Positions 33,556 through 43,578 of a DNA stretch of 64,000 bases are shown here, one piece after another. Origin of the DNA: an uncultured Flavobacteriaceae bacterium (lineage in GTDB: Bacteria; Bacteroidota; Bacteroidia; Flavobacteriales; Flavobacteriaceae); NCBI GenBank assembly GCA_947502975.1, contig CANNBV010000001.1, positions 868,001-932,000 of the forward strand. The letters run 5' to 3'. The position numbers and the translations under genes were made by a program. The notes under the pieces were generated by a model. The model was not told where the DNA came from. It did not search any database and saw nothing but the letters and a program-made list of their open reading frames with translations. How positions within the stretch are numbered: the stretch's first letter is position 1; every line of letters starts with the position of its first letter.

Positions 33556-36500
33556 ATGAAAACAAGATTTACTTTATTGTTAATCCTGCTCTTTACAATG
33601 CATGTTTTCGCTCAGGAAAAATCAGTTTCAGGTACTGTTGTAGGTGCTGAAGATGATATGCCTATTCCTGGTGTAAATGTTATTGTGCAAGGAACAACTA
33701 GAGGAGTAAGTACAGACTTTGATGGTAATTATACCATTAATGTAAGTGAAGGAGAAACTTTAGAATTCAGCTCACTTGGTTTTAAAACCTTTACGGTGCT
33801 TATTCAAAACCAAACAGAAATTAATGTAACCTTAGAGGCTGATATTGCTGCACTAGATGAAGTAGTTGTGGTAGGTTATGGGACACAAAGACGAGTAGAT
33901 TTAACTTCTGCAATTACTACAATTAAGGCAGAAGAAATCTCTGCGGTTCCGACTGCTTCGGTAATGCAATCCCTTCAAGGTAAAGTGCCAGGTATGCAGG
34001 TAGTAAGTAATGGTTCGCCAGGGCAAGGACCAACCATTAGAGTGCGTGGCATTGGTTCTTATAATACAGGTGCTTCGGGACCATTATATGTGGTAGATGG
34101 TATGTTCTTTGATAATATTGACTTTCTTAATACCGCTGATGTAATCTCGGTTTCTGTGTTAAAGGATGCGTCAGCGGCTGCAATTTATGGTGTACGTGCT
34201 GCTAACGGCGTAGTATTAATAGAAACCAAATCTGGAGCTTATAATAAAAAAGCTGAAATAACCTATGACGGCTATTCTGGGTACCAAGTAGCCCAAAACA
34301 TATTGAAAGTAGCAAATGCAGAACAGTTTACAACGCTAGCACAAGAGTCTGGATCTGCGCCAGATGCACAATTCATTTTAAATGCCATGCAGCGTTATGG
34401 AAGAAGTCGTGTTAACCCTAATGTGCCAAATGTAAATACAGATTGGTATGATGAGATTTTAAGACCTGGTTTTATGCAAAATCATAGTTTGGGTGTAACT
34501 GGAGGTGCAGATAATATAAGCTATTCCGTTGGTGCAAACTACTTCTCTCAAGAGGGAATAATGAAAATGAAGAATGAGTATGAACGCTTTAATTTAAGGT
34601 CTAAAGTTGAATTTAAGGCCAACGATTGGTTAAAAGTAGGGGCCAATACCGTAATAAGTAATGCTACAAGATATGATCCTGAAAATTCAGCGTGGCGATT
34701 AGCGTATTATGCCGTGCCTATTATGCCAGTTTTTGATCCTAATTTAGCTGATGATCCTAATGTTTTTCCTAGAAACTATGCCAATGCCCAGGATTTAGGA
34801 TATAGAGGAGGTCAAAACCCATTTCCAACAATGGATTTAGCTGAGAATAGGTTAAAGATTAGAAATGTATTAGCAAACTTTTTTGCAGAATTCACCTTGT
34901 CTCAAAGACTTAAATTCAAAACAGCTTATAATCATAATTTTCAAACTATTGAGGAAAGAAATGTAAGGTTGCCATTTTTTATCGGGAATCAATTCCAAAG
35001 AGAAGATGCGTCCTTAAGGAAAGCTAGTGCTACAATTTCAAATCAAATTTGGGATAATACACTAACCTATAATAACAGTATTGATAAACATAATTTTACA
35101 GTATTGTTAGGTGCGTCTTTTAGGGATGAATCTTTTCAATCTATTAATGCACGTGGTTTAAATTTCCCATTATCAGGTGAAGAAGCTTATTATTTAGATC
35201 AGGCTCAGACTATTGTTCAAGACGATGTGGGCGATGCTGGAGCCAGAGAATATGGGCTTTCATATTTTACTAGGATTTCATACAATTATGATGATCGCTA
35301 TTTATTGTATGGTACGTTTAGAGCGGATGGCACAAATAAGTATCAAGAAAAATGGGGGTATTTTCCGGTTATTGGAGCTGGCTGGGTGATTTCAGAAGAA
35401 TCTTTTATGCAAGATAATGGCATTTTTGATTTCTTAAAACTACGAGGTAGTTGGGGATTACTAGGTAATGATAAAGTACCAGCAAGTAATGGATCAATAA
35501 CTTCTACTGTTGTAGAAACAGCTTTAGGTGATACGCGTTTTAGCGGATTAAATACTGGTAGTGATTTTACTGCGTTAAAATGGGAAGTTACAGAAGAAAC
35601 TAATATTGGTATTACTGCGCGTTTGCTTAATAACGATTTAAGTATAGAAGCAGATTACTATGTTAGAGATACCGAAGATGCCGTTATACCAGTGGAAAGA
35701 CCATTAATTCCAGGGGCGACAAGAGATAACGTAGGAGAAATCAGAAACTCTGGTTTTGAAATAGCTGTTGGATATTCTAAGCAACTTTCTCAAGATTTTA
35801 GTTTTAATGTGGGCGCCAATTTTGCGACATTAAAGAATGAAGTTTTAAATTTAAGTGGGCAACCATTTTTAGATGCTGGAAGTGCTGAGTTTAGACAAAG
35901 ATCTATTGTAGGAGAGTCTTTATTTGCATTTTATGGTAGGGAAGTAGAAGGTGTATACCAAAATCAAGCAGAAATTGATGCCGATCCTGTAGCAGTAGCC
36001 AATGGTTTGGTACCTGGAGATTTTAAATACAAAGAAAATGGTGGAGATCCAACTACTATTGACGACGATGATAGAGTTGTGTTAGGATCGTTCTTACCAA
36101 GTTATACCTTCGGATTTAATCTAGGCTTCAATTATAAAAATTGGGATTTCAATCTAGTAGCTACTGGTCAAGGTGGCAACAAAATTTTAAACCGTAAGCG
36201 TATGGAAGTCATCTTTACTAGTGATACCAATTGGGATCGTGATTTTGCAGTAAACAGATGGCGTGGTGAAGGTTCTACAAATTCGTATCCTTCAGCAGCA
36301 GCTGTTAGAAAAGGTTGGAACCAACGTTTAAACGATTACTATGTTGAAGATGGAGATTACTTCAGAATTCAAAACATAACATTAGGCTACACAGTAAACA
36401 GTGGCCGCAGTAACCCTGCAATCCCGCAAGTGAGATTGTATGTAACAGCTGAAAGACCTTTAACCATATTTAACTATAATGGATTTAATCCAGAAGTAGC

Positions 36501-36570
36501 TAATGGTGTAGATAATCAAACATATCCAATTCCTGCAGTGTATACTGTTGGCGTTAACGTAAAACTTTAA
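33556..36570 (+). CDS. SusC/RagA TonB-dependent outer-membrane transporter (PUL)
   Basis: 1004 residues. A signal peptide ends 'HVFAQEK'. The carboxypeptidase-like domain 'PIPGVNVIVQGTTRGVSTDF' is followed by the SusC signature 'LDEVVVVGYGTQRRVDLTSA', the plug ('ASAAAIYGVRAANGVVLIET') and a ~800-residue barrel. No STN domain, so it does not signal through FecR, unlike the transporter at 22.5 kb. It imports oligosaccharides with the SusD partner, whose gene starts 5 bp downstream. Confidence 0.95.
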   Translation: MKTRFTLLLILLFTMHVFAQEKSVSGTVVGAEDDMPIPGVNVIVQGTTRGVSTDFDGNYTINVSEGETLEFSSLGFKTFTVLIQNQTEINVTLEADIAALDEVVVVGYGTQRRVDLTSAITTIKAEEISAVPTASVMQSLQGKVPGMQVVSNGSPGQGPTIRVRGIGSYNTGASGPLYVVDGMFFDNIDFLNTADVISVSVLKDASAAAIYGVRAANGVVLIETKSGAYNKKAEITYDGYSGYQVAQNILKVANAEQFTTLAQESGSAPDAQFILNAMQRYGRSRVNPNVPNVNTDWYDEILRPGFMQNHSLGVTGGADNISYSVGANYFSQEGIMKMKNEYERFNLRSKVEFKANDWLKVGANTVISNATRYDPENSAWRLAYYAVPIMPVFDPNLADDPNVFPRNYANAQDLGYRGGQNPFPTMDLAENRLKIRNVLANFFAEFTLSQRLKFKTAYNHNFQTIEERNVRLPFFIGNQFQREDASLRKASATISNQIWDNTLTYNNSIDKHNFTVLLGASFRDESFQSINARGLNFPLSGEEAYYLDQAQTIVQDDVGDAGAREYGLSYFTRISYNYDDRYLLYGTFRADGTNKYQEKWGYFPVIGAGWVISEESFMQDNGIFDFLKLRGSWGLLGNDKVPASNGSITSTVVETALGDTRFSGLNTGSDFTALKWEVTEETNIGITARLLNNDLSIEADYYVRDTEDAVIPVERPLIPGATRDNVGEIRNSGFEIAVGYSKQLSQDFSFNVGANFATLKNEVLNLSGQPFLDAGSAEFRQRSIVGESLFAFYGREVEGVYQNQAEIDADPVAVANGLVPGDFKYKENGGDPTTIDDDDRVVLGSFLPSYTFGFNLGFNYKNWDFNLVATGQGGNKILNRKRMEVIFTSDTNWDRDFAVNRWRGEGSTNSYPSAAAVRKGWNQRLNDYYVEDGDYFRIQNITLGYTVNSGRSNPAIPQVRLYVTAERPLTIFNYNGFNPEVANGVDNQTYPIPAVYTVGVNVKL

Positions 36571-36575
36571 TAGCT

Positions 36576-38129
36576 ATGAAGAAAATATTTAAAAACATTT
36601 ACGCGCCTTTAACTTTAATGACACTATTGGCAGTTGCCGTAGTAGGTTGTGCAGATAGACTAGATGCGCCACAAGAAAACAATAACTTCGCTGGTGGAAC
36701 AGATTTTACCAAAACAGAAGACATGATTTTGTCTATTGTTGGTGTATACGAAGCGTTCCAATCAAGAGGTTGGGAACAACCATTATTAATTTCGGTGCGA
36801 GGTGATGATGTGAATTCTGGAGGTTTAGGAGACCAACAAGATTTTACAGAAACCGATTTATTCAATTACAACAAAGATTATTGGATGTATAATTCTCTTT
36901 GGGAGAATGTGTATGTAGATGTTATTTCTGCGCACACAGGTATGGAGCAAATTGCAAGATATCAAGAGTTTGCAGATGCCGATGGTATAGCCGAAGGCGA
37001 TCAATACATTGCAGAAGCAAAAGTATTAAGAGCAATTATGCTTTTTGATATTTCAAGAGTTTGGGGAGATGTATTTATTCCTCAAACTTCTAATACTGCT
37101 GAGCTACTCGATGTGGAAGCTGTACCAACTAAAAATGAAGTGATGCAGCATTTAATTGCGCAAATGGACGAAGCGATACCATTTCTGCCAGACATGCGAC
37201 CTAATGAACGTACCGATTTACCTGGAGGAGTAACGCTTTATACAGCTTTGGCTATTAAGGCACTTGCGAGTCAAGAACTAAAAGATTATCAAGGTGTTGC
37301 AGATGCAACTGGGCAGATTATCAGTTCAGGAAAGTTTAGCTTATTTTCTGATTTTTATGAATTATTTAAAACTCCAGGAAAATTAAGTAATGAAAGTATC
37401 TTAGATCTACAATATTCTGATTTCGGACAAGGCGAAGGCGATCGTGAAGGTCATCTATACGCGCCTTATGGGCCCCAAGGATGGACGCCATCTGTTTTAG
37501 GAGCTTCTGGAGGATGGGGCTTTTATGAACCAAGTATGAAATTCATAAAATTCATGTTAGATAGAGGTGAGGAGGTACGTTTAGAAACTAGCGTATTATT
37601 TACAGATAGAGGTATTGCAGAAATTCAAATGGATCCTGCGTATGCTACGCTTCCAGCTTGGATATCAAATACTACAAGAGACGGAGATAGAGTAAATGAT
37701 TACGCCAGAGCACTATTTGCAAGTGGGAAACATTATTTACCATCAAATCAATTAATTCCAGGTAGAACTGCTTATGGAAGTAACAAAAACTATATGGTAA
37801 TACGTTATGCTGAAATTCTTTTGATGTATGCCGAAGCATTAACACAAGGCGCTTCAGGAGGTTCATTAACCGCAACGCAAGCTGTAAATTTAGTAAGAGA
37901 AAGAGCAGAAATGCCAATCTTATCATCGGTTACATTAGATGATGTAATTGATGAAAAGTTTGCTGAATTAGGTATGGAATGGGGTAAACGTTATTACGAT
38001 TTGTTAAGGCTAGAGCGCTACACCGAATTAAGCTATGATGGTAGAACATTTTCACCAGATAAAGCCTATTTACCTTATCCTCAATCTCAGGTTGATCAAT
38101 TTCCAATTTTAGAAGGACCTTCTAACTAA
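36576..38129 (+). CDS. SusD/RagB-family lipoprotein (PUL)
   Basis: 517 residues. A lipoprotein signal ends 'VAVVGCADRL'. SusD motifs are 'YIAEAKVLRAIMLFDISRVW', 'YMVIRYAEILLMYAEALTQG', 'AVNLVRERAEMP' and 'KFAELGMEWGKRYYDLLRLE'. Surface glycan-binding lid of the SusC transporter. The next gene starts 13 bp later, in the same transcript. Confidence 0.94.
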   Translation: MKKIFKNIYAPLTLMTLLAVAVVGCADRLDAPQENNNFAGGTDFTKTEDMILSIVGVYEAFQSRGWEQPLLISVRGDDVNSGGLGDQQDFTETDLFNYNKDYWMYNSLWENVYVDVISAHTGMEQIARYQEFADADGIAEGDQYIAEAKVLRAIMLFDISRVWGDVFIPQTSNTAELLDVEAVPTKNEVMQHLIAQMDEAIPFLPDMRPNERTDLPGGVTLYTALAIKALASQELKDYQGVADATGQIISSGKFSLFSDFYELFKTPGKLSNESILDLQYSDFGQGEGDREGHLYAPYGPQGWTPSVLGASGGWGFYEPSMKFIKFMLDRGEEVRLETSVLFTDRGIAEIQMDPAYATLPAWISNTTRDGDRVNDYARALFASGKHYLPSNQLIPGRTAYGSNKNYMVIRYAEILLMYAEALTQGASGGSLTATQAVNLVRERAEMPILSSVTLDDVIDEKFAELGMEWGKRYYDLLRLERYTELSYDGRTFSPDKAYLPYPQSQVDQFPILEGPSN

Positions 38130-38142
38130 AAAAATAGAGAAT

Positions 38143-39930
38143 ATGAAAACATTAAAATATACATTTTTTGGGGTCTTAGTATTATTATTTGTCTTTGCAT
38201 GTAATGATGGTATAGATCCTATAACAGAGGTAGATCCAGGGCCAGATGCTGGAGCACCTCAAGTAACCTTAAAATATCCAATTGAAGGCACAAAAATTAA
38301 GGTGAATGACCCTGTAGTAGCTATAAATATCGAGTTTGAAGTTACTGATGATATTGAAGTGGATAATATTTCCGTTTTGATAAACAATAACGAGATTACT
38401 TCAATGAGTGGTAATTTCTTAGATTACAGACGTGTTTTAGCTGAGGTACCTTTTGATAATGTAACTACGGGGCAACACGAACTTAAAATAGTAGCAACGG
38501 ATATTAATGGAAATAGCACCACTGAGATTGCAAATTTCGAAAAAGAGCCACCATATATTCCACTTTTCGCAAATGAAATTGTATATATGGATTTCGAAAC
38601 TGACTATACCGAATTCATTACCGTTACAAGAGCTACTGAAGTGGGAACACCTGGGTTTGCTGGCGAAGGTTTAGCAAGTAATAATGCATATGCCGGAGCA
38701 GCAGATTCATATTTAACATTACCTACTGCTCCAATGCAATTAGGGAATGAACTTTCAGCAATATTTTGGTACAAAGTGAATGCTTCTCCAGATAGAGCAG
38801 GACTTCTAGTTATTGGACCAGAAGACCCTACTAATGCTAATTTTCCTGATAGTCAAAACAACAGAAATAGTGGTTTCAGGTTATTTAGAGAAAATGCTGG
38901 TGGAGAACAACGTATTAAATTAAACGTTGGAACTGGTAGTGGGAATACATGGGTAGATGGTGGTGATGCTGCAGATATTGACCCTAGCAAAGATGAATGG
39001 GTAAGTATTGCATTTACAATTTCTTCAACAGAGGCACGTGTGTATCTTAATGGAGTAATGGTGCGAGAAAGTGCATTGCCAAGTCCTGTAGATTGGACAG
39101 GTACAGACATTTTATCAATCATGTCTGGAGCACCTCGTTTTACAGGTTGGAACCACAGATCAGATCATAGTTATATGGATGAGTTGCGTTTCTTTAATGT
39201 AGCCTTATCCCAAGGTGAAATTCAGAATATATTAGGCGTTACAAACCCATATACACCTGCAGAAAATGAAACCATGTATATGGCGTTTGATGGTACTTAT
39301 AAAAACTGGGTGTCTGGAACAGATGCAGCAGTTGTTGGAACTCCAAGTTTCGCTGGAGAAAGTAAACTGGGAGCCGATGCTTATGCTGGTGCTGCAGATT
39401 CTTACTTAACTTTCCCAACAACTGGGTTGTTAGGTGCAGAATTCAGTGCAACCATGTGGCATAAAGTAAATGCCACACCCGACCGTGCAGGTGTTTTAGT
39501 TATTGGACCAGAAGATCCAGATAATGCTAATTTTCCAGATTCACAAAATAATAGAAATGCTGGATTTAGATTCTTTAGAGAGAACGCAGGCGGTATGCAA
39601 CGTTACAAATTAAATGTTGGTACAGGAGCAGCAAATGTTTGGGTTGATGGAGGAGCAGCTTCAGATGTTGATCCCACAGCAAATGAATGGGTACACTTAG
39701 CATTTACTATTTCAGGAACCAAAGCGATAGTTTATATCAATGGTGAGGTAGCGAGAGAAAGTGATATTACTGGTGTAGATTGGACGGGTTGTGATATATT
39801 ATCCATTATGTCTGGTGCACCACGTTTTACAGGCTGGAATCACAGATCTGATGCTAGTTTCTTAGATGAATTACACTTATTTGATAAAGCACTTACCCAA
39901 TCTGAAATTCAAGATATTATGGGTAACTAA
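38143..39930 (+). CDS. surface lipoprotein with Ig-like domain and two LamG-like domains
   Basis: 595 residues. Lipobox 'FVFACND'. An Ig-like domain (about 40-135, 'APQVTLKYPIEGTKIKVNDP') is followed by two concanavalin/LamG-type domains (about 146-367 and 374-595). They are clear internal duplicates: both contain 'GPEDP..ANFPDSQNNRN.G', 'RENAGG' and 'DILSIMSGAPRFTGWNHRSD'. As the third gene after SusC and SusD, it is probably the surface glycan-binding protein of this PUL. No catalytic residues identified. Confidence 0.82.
   Translation: MKTLKYTFFGVLVLLFVFACNDGIDPITEVDPGPDAGAPQVTLKYPIEGTKIKVNDPVVAINIEFEVTDDIEVDNISVLINNNEITSMSGNFLDYRRVLAEVPFDNVTTGQHELKIVATDINGNSTTEIANFEKEPPYIPLFANEIVYMDFETDYTEFITVTRATEVGTPGFAGEGLASNNAYAGAADSYLTLPTAPMQLGNELSAIFWYKVNASPDRAGLLVIGPEDPTNANFPDSQNNRNSGFRLFRENAGGEQRIKLNVGTGSGNTWVDGGDAADIDPSKDEWVSIAFTISSTEARVYLNGVMVRESALPSPVDWTGTDILSIMSGAPRFTGWNHRSDHSYMDELRFFNVALSQGEIQNILGVTNPYTPAENETMYMAFDGTYKNWVSGTDAAVVGTPSFAGESKLGADAYAGAADSYLTFPTTGLLGAEFSATMWHKVNATPDRAGVLVIGPEDPDNANFPDSQNNRNAGFRFFRENAGGMQRYKLNVGTGAANVWVDGGAASDVDPTANEWVHLAFTISGTKAIVYINGEVARESDITGVDWTGCDILSIMSGAPRFTGWNHRSDASFLDELHLFDKALTQSEIQDIMGN
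38577..39930 (+). repeat. internal tandem duplication encoding the two LamG domains
   Basis: The two ~660-bp halves (about 38577-39240 and 39265-39930) remain similar at nucleotide level, for example TCTGG(A/T)GCACC(T/A)CGTTTTACAGG near 39124 and 39811. This indicates a fairly recent in-gene duplication. Confidence 0.65.
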
Positions 39931-39982
39931 AAGCATAGTATTAGTTTAGTTTCAATACTTAGTTTAGTTTATTTAGTTGAAG

Positions 39983-40014
39983 ATTTTAGTCACGCTTTTT
40001 AGCGTGACTAAAAT
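39983..40014 (+). terminator. strong hairpin between surface-protein and GH144 genes
   Basis: A perfect 14-bp stem (ATTTTAGTCACGCT with AGCGTGACTAAAAT) and a TTTT loop. It lacks a clean T-tract. It could partly terminate or protect the susCD mRNA, allowing higher expression of the uptake genes than of the enzymes downstream. Confidence 0.65.
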
Positions 40015-40039
40015 TAATTCACTCCTTGCACATATTTAT

Positions 40040-41395
40040 ATGAAAATAAAACTACTTTTTCTAGCAATACTTTTTTTGGTTGTTTTCAATTGTAAAGAAG
40101 ATACACAGAAAAGTGATGTAATGGATTCCAAAGCAAGCATTGTTTTAGATGATGAAGCATTGCTTGATACCATTCAAAAACAAACTTTCAATTACTTCTG
40201 GGATGGCGCCGAGCCTAATTCTGGTCTAGCACCAGAACGCTTACATATGGATAATATTTATCCAACCTCGCCAAAGCATACCGTTACCACTGGTGGTACA
40301 GGGTTTGGTATGATGGCTATCCTCGTTGGCGTAAAACGAGGTTTTATTACTAGAGAAGAAGCTTTCAATCATTTTGTGAAAATGATTGACTTTTTAGAAA
40401 AAGCCGACAGATTTCATGGCGCATGGCCACATTGGCTGAATGGACAAACGGGTAAAGTTTATCCGTTCAGTAAAAAAGATAATGGAGGAGATTTGGTTGA
40501 AACAGCTTTTCTAATTCAAGGCATGCTTACTGTTGCTGAATATTTTAAAAATGGAAACGAAGAAGAACAAAAATTAGTAGCAAAAATAAATAAGCTTTGG
40601 AGCGAAGTAGAATGGGACTGGTACACCAAAGATGAAGGTGTATTATACTGGCATTGGTCTCCAGAATATAATTGGGAAATGAATTTTCCAGTGGGAGGCT
40701 ATAACGAATGTTTAATCATGTATGTACTGGCAGCAGCATCACCTACGCATCCAATAAATGCTGATGTGTATCACAAAGGATGGGCTAGAAACGGAGCTAT
40801 CGTTTCAAACGGAACATATTATGGTGAAGATTTGATTTTGGATTATTATGAGCACGATGCATCACCTATTGGCCCCCTATTTTGGGCTCATTATTCTTAC
40901 ACTGGATTAAACCCTAAAGGATTGTCTGATACCTATGCCAACTATTGGAAGTTATTGGAAAACCATGCAAAAATTCATCATAAGCATGCCATAGAAAATC
41001 CCCATAACTACAAAGGTTATGGCGATAGTATTTGGGGATTAACCTCTAGCTATTCTATTAAAGGTTATAAAGGTCATAGACCAGACAAGGATTTAGGAGT
41101 GGTATCTCCCACTGCAGCATTATCCTCGTTTCCTTATGCGCCAAAAGCTAGTATGAAAATGCTCAAGAAACTTTATAAAGATCATGATAGTTTAATTGGT
41201 AAATATGGGCCTTATGATGCGTTTAGTTTTCAGCATAATTGGTACACCCCTAGATATTTAGCAATAGATCAAGGGCCAATTCCTGTGATGATTGAGAACT
41301 ACCGTTCAGGGATAATTTGGGACTTGTTTATGAAAAATGAAGATGTTCAAAAAGGACTAGATAAATTAGGGTTTACTTACACTAAAAGCGAATGA
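40040..41395 (+). CDS. glycoamylase/GH144-like glycan hydrolase, copy 1
   Basis: 451 residues from ATG 40040, which gives a lipoprotein signal ending 'VVFNCKED'. An upstream in-frame ATG (39977) would start inside the hairpin. The motifs 'DTIQKQTFNYFWDGAEPNSG', 'TTGGTGFGMMAI', 'HGAWPHWLNG', 'GGDLVETAFLIQGML', 'YWHWSPEYNWEMNFPVGGYN' and 'AIDQGPIPVMIENYRSG' define the glycoamylase domain (PF10091). In Bacteroidota this is usually GH144 endo-beta-1,2-glucanase, although GH162/GH189-like activities also carry the fold. Located at the outer or inner face of the outer membrane as a lipoprotein. Confidence 0.82.
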   Translation: MKIKLLFLAILFLVVFNCKEDTQKSDVMDSKASIVLDDEALLDTIQKQTFNYFWDGAEPNSGLAPERLHMDNIYPTSPKHTVTTGGTGFGMMAILVGVKRGFITREEAFNHFVKMIDFLEKADRFHGAWPHWLNGQTGKVYPFSKKDNGGDLVETAFLIQGMLTVAEYFKNGNEEEQKLVAKINKLWSEVEWDWYTKDEGVLYWHWSPEYNWEMNFPVGGYNECLIMYVLAAASPTHPINADVYHKGWARNGAIVSNGTYYGEDLILDYYEHDASPIGPLFWAHYSYTGLNPKGLSDTYANYWKLLENHAKIHHKHAIENPHNYKGYGDSIWGLTSSYSIKGYKGHRPDKDLGVVSPTAALSSFPYAPKASMKMLKKLYKDHDSLIGKYGPYDAFSFQHNWYTPRYLAIDQGPIPVMIENYRSGIIWDLFMKNEDVQKGLDKLGFTYTKSE

Positions 41396-41396
41396 T

Positions 41397-42764
41397 ATGA
41401 TGAAGAAACTTGCAGTGCTTCTTTTTTGTGTTTTTATATTTTCCTGTGGAAAGGATAACGGTCCAGGATATCAAGAGCCATTTATGCCTGATGATGAACC
41501 TGAAATGATAGAGCCATTAAGCGACGAAGCAATGTTAGACTTAGTGCAAGAAGAAACCTTTAAATATTTTTGGCATTTTGCACACCCCAATTCTGGTGCA
41601 GCAAAAGAAAGATATCATCCAAATGAACCTACTTTAAATCAAAATGTAGTGACTACGGGAGGCACAGGTTTTGGCCTTATGAGTATTTTAGTCGCCATAG
41701 AGCGTAACTATATTACTAGAGTAGAAGCTGTTTCAAGATTGAACGATATACTTAATTTTTTAGAAAATGCTGATCGATTCCACGGAGCATGGTCGCATTG
41801 GATAGATGGGGATTCAGGAAATACATTGCCGTTTAGTGCGAAGGATGATGGGGGCGATTTAGTTGAAACCGCATTTTTGGTCCAAGGGTTAATCTGCATA
41901 AAAGAATATTTTAAAAACGGGTCTGATGCCGAAAAAGCTTTAGCTGAAAAAGCAGATGCACTATGGAAGGGTGTAGAATGGAACTGGTATACGCAAAACC
42001 AAGATGTGTTGTACTGGCATTGGAGTCCTAATCACGGTTTTGATTTAAACTTAAAGTTAACAGGCTATAACGAAGTACTTATCACTTATGTTTTAGCTGC
42101 CGCATCACCTGATTATTCAATCGATAAAGAGGCTTACGAAAAAGGTTGGGCAAGTAGTGGAGGCATCGTATCTTCTGCATCTCAATATGGAATTCCATTA
42201 GTGTTAAGACATTCAGGAGGTTCTAATCTTGGAGGCCCTTTGTTTTTCAGCCATTATTCATTCTTAGGATTAAATCCTAAGAACTTGACGGACCAGTACG
42301 GGAACTACTGGGATTTGGCAGTAAACCATACTAAAATCAACCGTCAATATTGTATCGCAAATCCTAAAAATTATATTGATTATGGTGAAGATTGCTGGGG
42401 TTTAACAGCTAGCTATTCCAGAAATGCAGATGGTTCAAGAGGGTATTCGGCACATAGTCCTTCAAACGATAAAGGTGTGGTGTCTCCCACGGCGGCAATA
42501 AGTTCTATGCCATATACGCCTTCGGAATCTTTAAAAGTGATGCATTATTTATATCAAAACAAAGATAAAATGTTAGGCCCTGCAGGGTTTTATGATGCCT
42601 TTAGTCCACATTATAATTTTTGGGTAACCGAAACCTATTTAGCGATAGACCAAGGGCCACAAATTATCATGATTGAAAACCATAGAACCGGATTATTGTG
42701 GAATTTATTCATGCAAAATGCAGATGTCAAAAAAGGATTGGATAAGTTAGGTTTCAATTATTAA
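41397..42764 (+). CDS. glycoamylase/GH144-like glycan hydrolase, copy 2
   Basis: 455 residues with a lipoprotein signal ending 'FIFSCGKD'. It has the same architecture and motif order as the gene 2 bp upstream ('TTGGTGFGLMSI', 'HGAWSHWIDG', 'GGDLVETAFLVQGL', 'AIDQGPQIIMIENHRTG'). It is a paralogue with a different N-terminal linker and an altered active-site region ('HSGGSNLGGPLFFSHYSF' in place of 'HDASPIGPLFWAHYSY'). The pair may divide endo- and oligosaccharide-acting work. Confidence 0.82.
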   Translation: MMKKLAVLLFCVFIFSCGKDNGPGYQEPFMPDDEPEMIEPLSDEAMLDLVQEETFKYFWHFAHPNSGAAKERYHPNEPTLNQNVVTTGGTGFGLMSILVAIERNYITRVEAVSRLNDILNFLENADRFHGAWSHWIDGDSGNTLPFSAKDDGGDLVETAFLVQGLICIKEYFKNGSDAEKALAEKADALWKGVEWNWYTQNQDVLYWHWSPNHGFDLNLKLTGYNEVLITYVLAAASPDYSIDKEAYEKGWASSGGIVSSASQYGIPLVLRHSGGSNLGGPLFFSHYSFLGLNPKNLTDQYGNYWDLAVNHTKINRQYCIANPKNYIDYGEDCWGLTASYSRNADGSRGYSAHSPSNDKGVVSPTAAISSMPYTPSESLKVMHYLYQNKDKMLGPAGFYDAFSPHYNFWVTETYLAIDQGPQIIMIENHRTGLLWNLFMQNADVKKGLDKLGFNY

Positions 42765-42774
42765 AATACTGATT

Positions 42775-43578
42775 ATGAATACGTTTTTTAAATACAGTAT
42801 ATTTTTTCTAATACTTTTTATAGTGGGTAAAATTCAAGCACAGCATCAAAAGCTATATGAGAAAATGTATTTTATACATGAGTCAGATACATTACAATAT
42901 CGACTTTTAATGCCGAAAGGTTTTGATGAAACCAAAGAATATCCAGTAGTCTTATTTCTTCATGGTGCTGGAGAACGTGGTGATGATAATACGTCACAAT
43001 TGGTTCATGGCAGTAAGTTGTTTGTTAACTCATTAAACCGAGGTGCTTTTCCAGCAATTGTAATTTTTCCACAATGTCCTAAAAATTCGTTTTGGGCAAA
43101 TGCAACTGTAGATAGAAGTTCAAGACCTATAACATTAGAATTTCCGCTAGATATAGAACCCACCAAGCCAATGGATTTGGTTGTGAAGCTAATGGATGAT
43201 ATGGTTACAAAACCTTATGTAAATCGAAATAAAATATATGTAGGTGGTTTATCTATGGGAGGCATGGGCACTTTTGAAATTGTTTACAGAAAGCCCAATT
43301 TTTTCGCTGCTGCATTTTCAATTTGTGGTGCTGGAAACCCTGAAGCTACTAAAGCTTATGCCAAAACGACACCGTTTTGGGTGTTTCATGGTGCGAAGGA
43401 TGACGTTGTAAATCCACAGTTTTCTGTAAAAATGGTAGATGCTATTTTACAAAATGGTGGTACTCCAAATTTTTCTTTATATGCTAATGATAATCACAAC
43501 AGTTGGGATTCTACTTTCGCTGAACCTCAATTATTATCATGGCTATTTTCTAACACAAAATCATTAAAAAATGAATAA
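42775..43578 (+). CDS. exported alpha/beta-hydrolase (LpqC/phospholipase-carboxylesterase type)
   Basis: 267 residues. A signal peptide ends 'GKIQAQH'. 'PVVLFLHGAGERGDD' provides the oxyanion region, and the nucleophile elbow is GLSMG with Ser160 ('GGLSMGGMGTFEI'). An acidic residue and 'NDNHNSWDSTF' supply Asp and His candidates. It resembles poly(3-hydroxybutyrate) depolymerase-like/feruloyl esterase-type carbohydrate esterases found in PULs. Probably removes ester groups from the glycan. It overlaps the GH3 start by 8 bp. Confidence 0.8.
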   Translation: MNTFFKYSIFFLILFIVGKIQAQHQKLYEKMYFIHESDTLQYRLLMPKGFDETKEYPVVLFLHGAGERGDDNTSQLVHGSKLFVNSLNRGAFPAIVIFPQCPKNSFWANATVDRSSRPITLEFPLDIEPTKPMDLVVKLMDDMVTKPYVNRNKIYVGGLSMGGMGTFEIVYRKPNFFAAAFSICGAGNPEATKAYAKTTPFWVFHGAKDDVVNPQFSVKMVDAILQNGGTPNFSLYANDNHNSWDSTFAEPQLLSWLFSNTKSLKNE

